A program made the translations under genes and the position numbers. 49,205 nucleotides of DNA. Source: Caldilineaceae bacterium (GTDB lineage: Bacteria; Chloroflexota; Anaerolineae; Caldilineales; Caldilineaceae). The notes beneath the pieces are model-generated. The model was not told where the DNA came from. It ran no database searches and saw only the letters and a program-made list of their open reading frames with translations. Location: the NCBI GenBank assembly GCA_022824685.1, contig JAJDZJ010000143.1:1-49205 (forward strand). Direction: 5' to 3'. Shown here piece after piece: positions 16,060-25,230 of the stretch; position 1 is the first letter of the stretch; each line of letters starts with the position of its first letter.

Positions 16060-17358
16060 CTACACCCGCGAAATCCGCCGCCGGAACGGCCACCGGTACC
16101 GCAGCCTCTGCCGCTCGCTGTATCCCTCATCACCCGGCGCCGGAGCCTCCACCCGGCCAAACATGTACCACCCCAGCACCGAAAACAGCACGCTGAGCAG
16201 GAAGATCGCGCTGTGTGGCGCTCCCAACCGCAACAGCCCTACCGTTATTACGGGGGCAACAAGTCCCCTTAACCCCACCACCGTCGACTGAATCGCAGCG
16301 TACTCCGTCACCCTGTCCGGGTCCGCCAACTGTATACCCGCGCTGATCCGCCCCAACTCAAAACCCGCCATCCCCAATCCCCGCGCGATAGCCGACGGCA
16401 TCAACATCCACAGGCTCTGTGCCGACATATACGTCAGTGGCGTCACGATCGAGATCGCCGAGATAGCCCGAACGACAAAAAGGCCCCCCCGCTTGTCAAT
16501 CGTCCGCCCCCACAGCAGATAGCTGAAAAACCAGGTTAACGACTCAACCAGCCCCAGTAATCCAATATCCGAATACGAGAGTTGCAAGCGGTCCACCTGC
16601 ACGACCGGATAGAGCGGCCAGCTCAGCAGCCCCCCCAACCCAAACAATGAATAACTGAGTAGATAGACCGCGAAGTTTTTGTCGCCGCGTACGATCTGCC
16701 ACAGCTCCGAAAACGCCTTCGTCTTGCGCCGCGGCAACTCCCCCTCGTCAAAGTCAATGCGTGTGAAAAGATATGTGGCCAGAATCCCAAACAGCGCCCC
16801 AATCGGGAAAAGCACCTGGTATCCCACCTTGTCCAGAGCCCATCCCGCCAATGGGGTGACCAGGAGAATGACGGAAACGCGCCCCATCCGCACCGTCGAC
16901 ATCACCTTCCCCCGCCCGCTTTCAGGATAGATCTTCTGAATAACGCGCGTGTAGGCCGGGATCACAAACGCTTCCAGCAGCCAGAACACAATGCCGACCG
17001 CCATCAGCTGCGCCGCGCCCGTCACGAACGCCGTCAGCAGGAACAGCGAACGCCCCAGCAGCCAGCAGAAAACGATAATGTTGATCGTGCGCCGGCGACG
17101 CATCAGAACGATGCTGAACGAAGTGAAGACCGAACCCACAAAGAGAAGCGCCGTATAGAGCGCCAGCATATCAACCGAGGCGCCCAGACGTCGCAGCACA
17201 ACCTGCGTGAAGGGGATGATCGTAGCATAAAAAACGCCGTAGGCCAGCGACATCGAGAGCTCGATGTGCATGACCCGGCGCACAGAGGGCGAAAGCGATC
17301 CGGCCAGCGCCGTCTCAAACCAGATGACGCTCCGGCTCAGTAATTCTCTTGTTTTCAT
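16060..17358 (-). CDS. MFS transporter
   Basis: 432 residues with about 12 hydrophobic helices, for example SLAYGVFYATIIPFTQVVL, TALLFVGSVFTSFSIVLM and LMAVGIVFWLLEAFVIPAY. A basic loop (MRRRRTIN) lies between helices 2 and 3 and a central cytosolic loop (DFDEGELPRRKTKAF) splits the halves. The substrate cannot be told. ATG at 17358 with GGAG 5 nt upstream. It stands alone between the toxin-antitoxin pair and the divergent export operon. Confidence 0.85.
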   Translation of the reverse strand: MKTRELLSRSVIWFETALAGSLSPSVRRVMHIELSMSLAYGVFYATIIPFTQVVLRRLGASVDMLALYTALLFVGSVFTSFSIVLMRRRRTINIIVFCWLLGRSLFLLTAFVTGAAQLMAVGIVFWLLEAFVIPAYTRVIQKIYPESGRGKVMSTVRMGRVSVILLVTPLAGWALDKVGYQVLFPIGALFGILATYLFTRIDFDEGELPRRKTKAFSELWQIVRGDKNFAVYLLSYSLFGLGGLLSWPLYPVVQVDRLQLSYSDIGLLGLVESLTWFFSYLLWGRTIDKRGGLFVVRAISAISIVTPLTYMSAQSLWMLMPSAIARGLGMAGFELGRISAGIQLADPDRVTEYAAIQSTVVGLRGLVAPVITVGLLRLGAPHSAIFLLSVLFSVLGWYMFGRVEAPAPGDEGYSERQRLRYRWPFRRRISRV

Positions 17359-17691
17359 CTCGCTCCAGCCTCAGGCGTTTCCGATACCTGGCCTCTTGCT
17401 TGCGAACTGCGATGACCAATCTACTCTCAGGCCGGAGCGGGACCCGCAGTCCATCAAGGTCCCTTATCCGCTGCCGCGACATGCCGCAGCGTCCAATGCT
17501 CGGTGACGGTCAAACTCGTCCCAGAACGGTTCTCCCCGCGCCGCGCTGAAGGCAGCCAGGGACATTCCCCCTAAAGTATCACAGAGCCCGCCACACAACA
17601 ACCTGGGAAACCGCCATCCGACCTCTATCCGATGCCTGACCCCGTGCTGCTCAATCGCCCTTGCCCCCCTGCCTCGTATACGCCCCTCCAC

Positions 17692-17850
17692 CCACTGACC
17701 ACAGACTACCGCCCACTGCAGTTCCGCCCCCGCCGCTCGTCACCAATTCCCTTTCCAGACACCAACCCATCCCCCAAATCACAAAAATCCCCCCAAATTT
17801 CCGTACAGACAACAGCCTATCCCCCAATCCACGTCCAAATCCCCGTCCCG
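17692..17850. repeat. C-rich intergenic repeat module, copy B
   Basis: CCACTGA and ACTGCAGTTC units (17692-17722), then CCCGCCGCTCG, then AATCCCCCCAAAT with CCGT-x-CAGACA (17786-17810), in the same order as copy A at 9221-9365. The spacer 17359-17878 has no supported gene. Confidence 0.6.
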
Positions 17851-17878
17851 GCCACTGCGCCCTCCCGCGCAAAACGAA

Positions 17879-17907
17879 TTGACATCTATCCCAATCGCGT
17901 TTAGCCT
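17879..17907 (+). promoter_or_regulatory. Promoter of the export operon
   Basis: TTGACA (17879-17884), a 17-nt spacer and TAGCCT (17902-17907). Predicted start is near 17915, giving a leader of about 120 nt to the ATG at 18034. The -10 is weak (4 of 6). Confidence 0.5.
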
Positions 17908-18033
17908 AGTCACAGGGTGCCCCCAACCGGGTATGCCCGCAGAATGCAGATTCATGTATCGCGTTCAACAGTAGGCGACAGCCCGATACACACCGCGACT
18001 CTCTCGCCGTGTTTGAACCCCTACGGACCAGCG

Positions 18034-19248
18034 ATGTCTGCCTCACCTCAACCGATTCCCTGCTTTCGCTCCCGCCCCTCAATCCGCCTCCTTCTGCTGT
18101 TGGCCCTGCTGGCAACCGCCGTCGCCGGCTGCCTCACGCCTGTGCGCGTCGTGCCCACTCCAACGCCCTGGCCCACGCCCGTTCCCTCAGAACGGAATCG
18201 GTATACCGTGACGCGCGGCGCCATCGAAGATCGCTTCCAGCTCATCGCGGAGGTGGCCCCCCTGCGCTGGGAGCCTCTCGCCTTCGCCGTTGATGGCAAA
18301 CTCGGCGCCGTTCTGGTCAGCGAGGGGGAACAGGCTGAAGAGGGGCAGATCCTTGCCGAGCTGATCATGCCCGACCTGCTCGAACAGCTCGAACAGGCCC
18401 GCCTCGACCTTTCACGAGCGGAAAGTGTCCTTTGGGTCTACGAAAATGAACTCAGCTTCGACCTGGAAAGAGCCCAACTGGAAGTCCGTCGCGTTGAACT
18501 CCTGCTCGAACACGCCCGCAATGACGGTGACGCCAGCCAGGTAGCCCTCCGCGAAGTCGAACTCGAACTCGCCCAACTCAACCTGCGCGAGGTCGAGAGC
18601 CGAGTCGACCCATCCCTCGTACAATCGGTCGCCCGCGCCAATCTGTCTGTCGTGGCCCTCGAACGCCAGGTCGAAGAACGCCGCATCCGAGCCCCGTTTT
18701 CCGGCCAGGTCGTGGCCGTCGGAATCGGGCTCAACAGCATGCGCGGCCCCTTGGAGCCGCCGCAACGCCGCGCCGACGTGCCCGCCTTCTCTCCCTTCAT
18801 GGTAATCGTCGAACCGCAACCCGTTGAGCTGATCGTCTCCAGCCAGAGCGCGCGTGCCTCCGAACTGAGCGTCGGCCTGGAGGTGACCGCAATCCATCGT
18901 TGGGCCCAGGACGAACCCTTCCCGGTTCAGGTTTCGCAACTGCCGACAATCTCCTCCGGTGATCGCTTTACCCCCGGCTTCCCCGGCTCAATCCACCTCG
19001 CTGTGGAAGGCGAAACGCCGCCGCTCGTCGCCGGAGAATTCGTCAACATCGAAGTCGTCGCCGCCGTGCGCGAAGATACACTCCTGCTGCCCGACGCGGC
19101 CGTGCGCCGCTTTGGCGGCCGCACCTTTGTCGTCGTCCAGGATGGAGACCGCCAGCGCCGCATCGACATTCGCACGGGCCTGGAAAGCCAGGGCATGGTC
19201 GAAGTGCTGGAAGGACTCGAAGAGGGCGACGTCATTGTGGGACGTTAG
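18034..19248 (+). CDS. Lipoprotein periplasmic-adaptor-like subunit (HlyD/MacA-like)
   Basis: 404 residues from the ATG at 18034. A lipoprotein signal (LLLLLALLATAVAGC) puts the lipidated Cys at position 33. A Pro/Thr stretch follows, then a half-biotinyl-like motif (GKLGAVLVSEGEQAEEGQIL), a coiled-coil hairpin of about 130 residues rich in Leu and Glu (starting LEQLEQARLDLSRAESVL), and the second lipoyl half IRAPFSGQVVAVGIGLN. It is the adaptor of an ABC export system with the next two genes, ending directly at the permease ATG. In a Gram-positive-like or monoderm envelope it would stand on the outer face of the membrane. Confidence 0.85.
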   Translation: MSASPQPIPCFRSRPSIRLLLLLALLATAVAGCLTPVRVVPTPTPWPTPVPSERNRYTVTRGAIEDRFQLIAEVAPLRWEPLAFAVDGKLGAVLVSEGEQAEEGQILAELIMPDLLEQLEQARLDLSRAESVLWVYENELSFDLERAQLEVRRVELLLEHARNDGDASQVALREVELELAQLNLREVESRVDPSLVQSVARANLSVVALERQVEERRIRAPFSGQVVAVGIGLNSMRGPLEPPQRRADVPAFSPFMVIVEPQPVELIVSSQSARASELSVGLEVTAIHRWAQDEPFPVQVSQLPTISSGDRFTPGFPGSIHLAVEGETPPLVAGEFVNIEVVAAVREDTLLLPDAAVRRFGGRTFVVVQDGDRQRRIDIRTGLESQGMVEVLEGLEEGDVIVGR

Positions 19249-22089
19249 ATGCCTGCCCGTCTCCCCTTTCTCGGTCTTGCCCTGCGCCGCCTATCCAGCC
19301 GGCCCAGCCTGACCTTACTCTCTCTGCTTAGCATCGTCCTCGCCATCGGCATGGTCGCCAGTATCCCCATCTTCTCGCAGGGGGTCAGCTACCTCCTGCT
19401 TCAGGGCGAACTGACCAATATCGCCAACATCTTCCACCGCCCGCCCCTGACGATGCGCTTCTACTACATCGTCCCCAAGAACAGCGCATTGTCTCTTGAC
19501 AACGCCCTGCGCCTGGAACACGACTTCACCCGCATCGTCGAGCGAGAAACGGGCCTCGCCGTGGCCGACACCCTCACCTACGTCGCCAGCCCCGGCATGA
19601 CCATCCAGCCCCTCGACGACAGCCATTCCTATTCCGAACTTAAAGAAAACGTCATCGTCGAAAATGTCCAGTTCGCCGTCGTCACCGACATCGGGAATCG
19701 CATCGACATCATAGAGGGCCTGCCCTACGGCGTCACGAGCGGCGGCGCCTCCGTAAACGTCTGGCTCTATCACGAAAAGGCCACAGAACTGGGCTTCCAG
19801 GTTGGCGAATCCTATCATATGATCGAAGGCGCCTCCGGCAACGCCATCCCCATTACCGTCGCCGGCGTCTGGAGACCCAGCGACCCCTCAGACTTCTACT
19901 GGTCTGCCACCACAATCTCATGGCGCAAACTCCTGCTCGTGCCCGACGACGTCTACCGCGGCGCCATCGAGCCCAATATCAGCCGCAGAACCGGCATCGC
20001 CGTCTGGTATCTCAGCCCTGACGAAGAAACGCTCAAACTCCATCAGGCAGATACCGTCGCCAACGGCCTCCGCACCGTCCCAAGCAGAGCCGATCTGCTC
20101 TTCCCCGGCTCCAAAATGGATGTCTCCCCCGAACTGCCTCTGAACCGGTACCTGCAAAGAAGGGCCAGCCTGTCCGCTCTTCTTGTCGGGTTCAGCCTGC
20201 CCGCCTTGGGTCTCCTGCTCTTCTTCCTGTGGATTCTTTCCCACGTAACAGCCCAGTTCCAACAGGAAGAGGTCGCCATTCTCGCTTCGCGCGGGGCGGG
20301 TCGCCGTTTTGTCACCTTGCTCATCCTGCTCGAAACACTCCTCCTCCTCGCCGTCGGCATCCCCCTGGGCCTCGGCGCCGGCTACATCATGGCGCGCGCC
20401 ATGGGCCTGGCATCCGGCTTCCTCGTCTTTACCCCGCGCGCCGGCATCCCCGCTACGCTACTCGAAGTCGACTGGCGTCTCATCGGGCTCGCCTTGCTGC
20501 TCCTCGTCCTGGCACGCGGCATCCCCGCCCTGCGCGCCGCCGGCAGCGGCATCGTCCAGCACCTGCGCGCCCGCTCCCGTCCCCACGCCGCCATCACCAC
20601 CCTCCTGCTGGCAGGCGACGCCGCCCTGATCATTCTCTCCTGGTACGCCTACCGCCAGCTGAGCCAGCGGGGCACGCTCGGCATCATCGGCTGGGAACCC
20701 AGCGGCGATCCCTTCCGCGACCCGCTCCTGCTGCTAACGCCTTCTCTCTTCGTCTTTACCTCCGCCCTCGTGCTCACCCATCTCTTTCCCCTGCTCATGG
20801 GGCCGGTCGATCGCCTTGGAAACCGCCTCCGCTCCTTCGTCGCCTATATGGGTCTCACCCAGTTGCACCGCCAGGGCAGACACTACTCCGGCAGTCTCTT
20901 CCTCACCATGGTCTGCCTCAGCCTCGGCGCATTCTACGCCTCCATGGCCCTCAGCCTCGACCAGTGGCTCGCCGACAGAATCCAGTACCAGGTCGGGGCC
21001 GACTACCGCTTCCAACAGGGCATTCCGCCCCCGGAGAGGGGCGGCCCCGTCTTCCCCGATGAAGAACCCGACCCGGAAGTGGTCAGCGCATGGCTTCTGC
21101 CCGTGGACGACTACCTCAGCATCCCCGGCGTCGAGGACGCGACCCGGGTCGCCGTATTCAACGCCAAAACCAGCGTCTCACGCTCCATCGACGCCGTCTT
21201 CCTCGGGATCGACCGCTACGACTTCGCGCGCGTCGCCTTCCATCGCCCCGATTTCAACTATGCGCCGCTTGGCGAAATGATGAATCGGCTCGGCATGTAT
21301 CCCAACGGGATCCTCGTCTCGCGCAACTTCCTCAAGCGCAGCCGACTCCTCGAAGGCCAAATGACTGAGCTGGACATCTCCATCAACTACGGCTCATTCG
21401 AACACGAATTCCTTATCGTCGGCGCCTACGACTACTTCCCGACCGCCTATCCCGAAGACACAGAAGTCTTTGTCGGCAACCTGGACTACGTGTTCGAGCA
21501 GGTCGGCGATGAAAGCCTGCACCAGATCTGGATGAAGACAGGCGAAGACGCCGTTCCCGAAACAATCATCGAAAATCTGTTGAATATGGGAATCTGGCCC
21601 ATCCGCATCCGCGACGCACGCGCCCTCCTCACACTGGACGAAGAACGAGTGGAGCGTATCGGCCTCTACGGCATTCTCTCGGTTGGGTTCCTGGCCTCCA
21701 CGCTCCTCGCCAGCCTTGGCCTGCTTGTCTACACCTATGCTTCGCTTCAAGGACGTCTGCAGCAGATCAGCGTCATGCGCGCGGTCGGCCTCAAAACCCG
21801 GCTCGTCCTCGCTATGGTCGGCGTCGAATACCTCGGCGTCATCCTCTTTGGCGTCCTCTGGGGCGTTGTCATCGGCATCGCCACCGCCTGGCTCTTCGTG
21901 CCCTTCTTCCGCGTCAGCGGGGATCCGATCTTTGCCTTGCCCCCCTTTGTGCGCCATATCGCCTGGGGCCAAATCGGCATCCTCGCCCTTGTCTTCGGCG
22001 CCGCCCTATTGGGTTCCCAGACGATCATCCTCTATTGGAGTACGCGTCGCGATCTCTTCCAGGTTCTGCGCATGGGGCAAAGGGAGTAG
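19249..22089 (+). CDS. FtsX-like ABC transporter permease
   Basis: 946 residues, the size of a fused two-FtsX-domain permease. N-terminal membrane helix at about 15-40, extracellular domain to about 300, then several helices between about 310 and 560, a second large extracellular domain to about 790, and three C-terminal helices. The last part carries the FtsX signature VMRAVGLKTRLVLAMVGVEY. The ATG follows the adaptor's TAG directly. It works with the double ATPase as a MacB/LolE-type mechanotransmission exporter; the exported substrate is unknown. Confidence 0.85.
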   Translation: MPARLPFLGLALRRLSSRPSLTLLSLLSIVLAIGMVASIPIFSQGVSYLLLQGELTNIANIFHRPPLTMRFYYIVPKNSALSLDNALRLEHDFTRIVERETGLAVADTLTYVASPGMTIQPLDDSHSYSELKENVIVENVQFAVVTDIGNRIDIIEGLPYGVTSGGASVNVWLYHEKATELGFQVGESYHMIEGASGNAIPITVAGVWRPSDPSDFYWSATTISWRKLLLVPDDVYRGAIEPNISRRTGIAVWYLSPDEETLKLHQADTVANGLRTVPSRADLLFPGSKMDVSPELPLNRYLQRRASLSALLVGFSLPALGLLLFFLWILSHVTAQFQQEEVAILASRGAGRRFVTLLILLETLLLLAVGIPLGLGAGYIMARAMGLASGFLVFTPRAGIPATLLEVDWRLIGLALLLLVLARGIPALRAAGSGIVQHLRARSRPHAAITTLLLAGDAALIILSWYAYRQLSQRGTLGIIGWEPSGDPFRDPLLLLTPSLFVFTSALVLTHLFPLLMGPVDRLGNRLRSFVAYMGLTQLHRQGRHYSGSLFLTMVCLSLGAFYASMALSLDQWLADRIQYQVGADYRFQQGIPPPERGGPVFPDEEPDPEVVSAWLLPVDDYLSIPGVEDATRVAVFNAKTSVSRSIDAVFLGIDRYDFARVAFHRPDFNYAPLGEMMNRLGMYPNGILVSRNFLKRSRLLEGQMTELDISINYGSFEHEFLIVGAYDYFPTAYPEDTEVFVGNLDYVFEQVGDESLHQIWMKTGEDAVPETIIENLLNMGIWPIRIRDARALLTLDEERVERIGLYGILSVGFLASTLLASLGLLVYTYASLQGRLQQISVMRAVGLKTRLVLAMVGVEYLGVILFGVLWGVVIGIATAWLFVPFFRVSGDPIFALPPFVRHIAWGQIGILALVFGAALLGSQTIILYWSTRRDLFQVLRMGQRE

Positions 22090-22092
22090 AAC

Positions 22093-24126
22093 ATGGTTCA
22101 AGCCGCAGCCGCAGCCGTTGACGGAGCCCCGCTGGTCGTCTGCGAAAATCTGGTCAAAATCTATCAGATTGATGAGATCGAAGTCGTCGCCCTCCAGGGC
22201 CTTGACCTCGAAATCCGCCGCGGCGAAATGATGGCCATTATCGGCGCCAGCGGCAGCGGTAAGTCCTCCCTGCTCAACATCATCGGCGGCCTCGACCGTC
22301 CCTCGGCCGGCCAGATAACCATTAATGGACGCAACCTGCTCAAAGCCGCCGACAAGGAGCTCGAGGACTACCGCCTGAACGACGTTGGCTTCGTTTGGCA
22401 GCAGTCCGCCCGCAACCTCATCCCTTACCTGACCGCGCAGGAAAACGTCGAGCTCCCAATGATCGCAGCCCGTGAACACGTTTCGCCCCCTTCAGAGCGA
22501 GCACGCGAGCTGCTCGACGCCGTAGGACTGCTCAGTCACAGCCATCACCGTCTGGCGCAACTCTCCGGGGGCCAGCAACAGCGCGTCGCCATTGCCGTGG
22601 CGCTGGCCAACCAGCCCCAGATCCTCCTGGCCGATGAACCGACTGGCGAAGTGGATTCGGTCACCGCCAACCAGATCTGGCAGCTCCTCCGCGAGCTGAA
22701 TCGCCGCTTCAACCTCACCAGCATCATCGTCAGCCACGATCGTGACATCGCTCGCGTCGTCGACCGAGTAATCGGCATCCGCGACGGCAAAATCAGCACC
22801 GAAATCGTGCGCCAGACCCATGCCGGTCTGCTCGACGACCAGCTTTCCGCAGGCCTGGACGACGCCAAGGGCGATCCGCTCGCCACCGATGAACCAGTTG
22901 GAGGGGCCAGCAGCGCGCCCCTCCAACTCGAAGAGCGCGTCGTCCTTGATGCCGTCGGTCGGCTGCAGATGCCTCACGACTACCTGGAACAGCGCGGCAT
23001 CGGGCGCAGAGCGGTCGTGCAGCTGGTCGAAGATGGCATCCTCGTCCGTCAGGCGCAGGAGCAACTCCCCTTCGCCGGCGACATCAGCGCTCCGGGCGCA
23101 TACGCCGGCGCGGAGGACGACCTGTCCGCCTGGGAACAGGACCCGACACCTCGCCGCAAGAACTCGTGGTGGCGCCGGCTTCTGCTGGGAGCGCCCAGAG
23201 AAGTCGACGAGACGCCGGACGCGGAGCTGGCTGAAAGCCCCTGGGCCAGCGATGTAACCTCGTCTGCGCAGAACGACGCCGACAGGCCCGCAGACAGTTC
23301 ACGCGAAACGCTTCAGTGGGACAATGACCGCGCCGGCCCTCGCGCCACCTTTGCGCCGCCTGACCCGACCCCCGAACCCAGCCCCGCTGCCGCCCAATCC
23401 GAACCCTTGGTGATTTCGGAGTTCTACAGAGGTCCCCTCGTCGAGGTCAGTGATCTACAGCGCGTCTACTCGGTCGGCGATCAATCCGTCTATGCCCTGC
23501 GCGGTATCGACCTGTCCGTCCCCCGTCGCTGCTTCGCGCTCTTCCGCGGCCGGTCCGGCTCCGGTAAAACAACTCTGCTCAACCTGATCGGCAGCCTCGA
23601 CACCCCAACCGCAGGCCGCGTCTCCCTTTTCGGCCAGGATATCGACAAGTTGACCGCCGATCAATGCGCCCAGATCCGCCAGCACTATATCGGCTTCGTT
23701 TTCCAGGCATTCTCCCTCATCCCCACCCTGTCAGCCCAGGAAAACGTCGAGATGACACTGCGAATCCTCGGCCGGTCCGCCGCCGAGCGTCGCCGCAGGG
23801 CCGCCTACTGCCTCTCGCTGGTGGGGCTTGGCCGCTGGGCCGATCACCGCCCTTTTGAAATGTCAGGCGGCCAGCAACAGCGTCTCTCTATCGCCCGCGC
23901 CCTGGCGCACGGCCCGGCAATGCTGATCGCAGACGAACCCACCAGCGACCTCGACAGCGAGACCGGCCGCCAGATCCTCGAACTCTTCGCGCAGCTGGTC
24001 GCAGAGGAAGGCATCACCGTGCTCATGGCCAGCCACGATCCGACCAGCGATGACTTTGCCACAGAAGTGTACGAGCTTCAGGATGGCCAGATAGCCAGAC
24101 ACACCGCCAACGGCAGCTCGAATTAG
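22093..24126 (+). CDS. Fused double ABC ATPase with AbrB-like linker segment
   Basis: 677 residues with two LolD/MacB-type nucleotide-binding domains in one chain. Domain 1: Walker A GASGSGKSS 51-59, signature LSGGQ 157-161, Walker B ILLADE 177-182. Domain 2: Walker A GRSGSGKTT 486-494, signature MSGGQ 590-594, Walker B LIADE 611-615. Residues 240-447 form a linker. Its part 281-320 (RVVLDAVGRLQMPHDYLEQR and following) has the D-x-x-GR-[LIV]-x-[LIVM]-P motif of AbrB/SpoVT swapped-hairpin folds. The rest (about 335-440) is Pro/Asp/Ser-rich and probably disordered. The D-loop TGEVDS of domain 1 is less typical than TSDLDS of domain 2. GGAG lies 6 nt before the ATG. It pairs with the preceding single permease. 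Confidence 0.88.
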   Translation: MVQAAAAAVDGAPLVVCENLVKIYQIDEIEVVALQGLDLEIRRGEMMAIIGASGSGKSSLLNIIGGLDRPSAGQITINGRNLLKAADKELEDYRLNDVGFVWQQSARNLIPYLTAQENVELPMIAAREHVSPPSERARELLDAVGLLSHSHHRLAQLSGGQQQRVAIAVALANQPQILLADEPTGEVDSVTANQIWQLLRELNRRFNLTSIIVSHDRDIARVVDRVIGIRDGKISTEIVRQTHAGLLDDQLSAGLDDAKGDPLATDEPVGGASSAPLQLEERVVLDAVGRLQMPHDYLEQRGIGRRAVVQLVEDGILVRQAQEQLPFAGDISAPGAYAGAEDDLSAWEQDPTPRRKNSWWRRLLLGAPREVDETPDAELAESPWASDVTSSAQNDADRPADSSRETLQWDNDRAGPRATFAPPDPTPEPSPAAAQSEPLVISEFYRGPLVEVSDLQRVYSVGDQSVYALRGIDLSVPRRCFALFRGRSGSGKTTLLNLIGSLDTPTAGRVSLFGQDIDKLTADQCAQIRQHYIGFVFQAFSLIPTLSAQENVEMTLRILGRSAAERRRRAAYCLSLVGLGRWADHRPFEMSGGQQQRLSIARALAHGPAMLIADEPTSDLDSETGRQILELFAQLVAEEGITVLMASHDPTSDDFATEVYELQDGQIARHTANGSSN

Positions 24127-24179
24127 AAGACAACAACCCAACGCATCGCTCTGCGCCACCCCGCACAGGAGATCCGAAT

Positions 24180-25208
24180 ATGACCCAGACTTGGCGCGTT
24201 GCCATCGCCGGCTGCCATCGCATGCTCGACAGAAAACCGGCCAATCACAACTTTGCCACCGCCTTCGATGCCGTGCCCGGAACCGAAACTGTCGCAGTCT
24301 TCGACCTCGCCGCCAAAACACGCCAGGAATTCGTGGCCTGCTGGGGAGACCGTGTCACCGCCTACGACAACTTCGGCAATATGCTCCAGCAGGAACAGCC
24401 CGATATCCTCTGCATCGCCACCAGCCAGAAGATGCACGCCGACCAGATCCAGCAGGCCGTCGCCGCCGGCGTAAAGGGGATCCTCTGCGACAAGCCCCTC
24501 GTCACCAGCCTCTCAGAAGCCGACCGCCTGCTGGACGCCTGCCGCTCAGCCGGTGTCCCCTTGGCGCTGGGTTTGGACCGCCGCTGGCTCGTCTCCTACC
24601 GCCGCCTCGCCGAACTCCTGCGCGACGGCATCGTAGGCCAACTGCAATCCATGATCATCTACGGCATCCCCAACCTGATCAACCACGGCTGCCACTGGTA
24701 TGACGCCGCCCTCCATCTCGCCGGTGATCTCGAACCCCAATGGGTGAGCGGATTCGTCGATGATATATCGGACGAACCGCCCGACTCACGCCGCCGCCTC
24801 GATCCGACCGGTCGCTGCATCGTCGGCCTCCAGAATGACGTCTATCTCTACTTCACGCCCGGCGGCAGCCAGCGCCCCGCCTTCGACGTCGTCGGCGACC
24901 AGGGCCGCCTCACCATTCTGGACGACGGGCGTAACGCCTGGCGCTGGCCGGACGCTGATTCCCCGCCCCAACCCCTGGATATCCCCCAACCGGCCGGCGT
25001 CTTCCCTTCCGGCCCCGCTATCGTACAGGACCTGATCGACGCCGTCGTCAGCCGCGGCAGGACCGCCTGCGACGTCGACGAAGCCCGCCGCGCCACCGAA
25101 ATCGGCTTCGCCGTTCACCTGTCGCACGCGCGACAAGGCGCCCGCGTCGACCTGCCCGCCGCCGACCGCGAACTGCGTATTCCTTCGTTCCCGTGGGGAA
25201 GTGAATAA
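24180..25208 (+). CDS. Gfo/Idh/MocA-family oxidoreductase, divergent
   Basis: 342 residues. The Rossmann loop is IAGCHRMLD, so the usual GxGxxG is degenerate. The catalytic-Lys motif reads CDKPLVT (DKP instead of EKP), and the second motif is LINHGCHWYDAALHL. AGGAG lies 8 nt before the ATG. It follows the export operon by 53 nt and might be cotranscribed, but its function fits the facing DegT gene better; the two genes are convergent with 22 nt between stops. Cofactor binding may be altered. Substrate unknown. Confidence 0.82.
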   Translation: MTQTWRVAIAGCHRMLDRKPANHNFATAFDAVPGTETVAVFDLAAKTRQEFVACWGDRVTAYDNFGNMLQQEQPDILCIATSQKMHADQIQQAVAAGVKGILCDKPLVTSLSEADRLLDACRSAGVPLALGLDRRWLVSYRRLAELLRDGIVGQLQSMIIYGIPNLINHGCHWYDAALHLAGDLEPQWVSGFVDDISDEPPDSRRRLDPTGRCIVGLQNDVYLYFTPGGSQRPAFDVVGDQGRLTILDDGRNAWRWPDADSPPQPLDIPQPAGVFPSGPAIVQDLIDAVVSRGRTACDVDEARRATEIGFAVHLSHARQGARVDLPAADRELRIPSFPWGSE

Positions 25209-25230
25209 GGTTGCCCCGTCTCCGGCTCTG

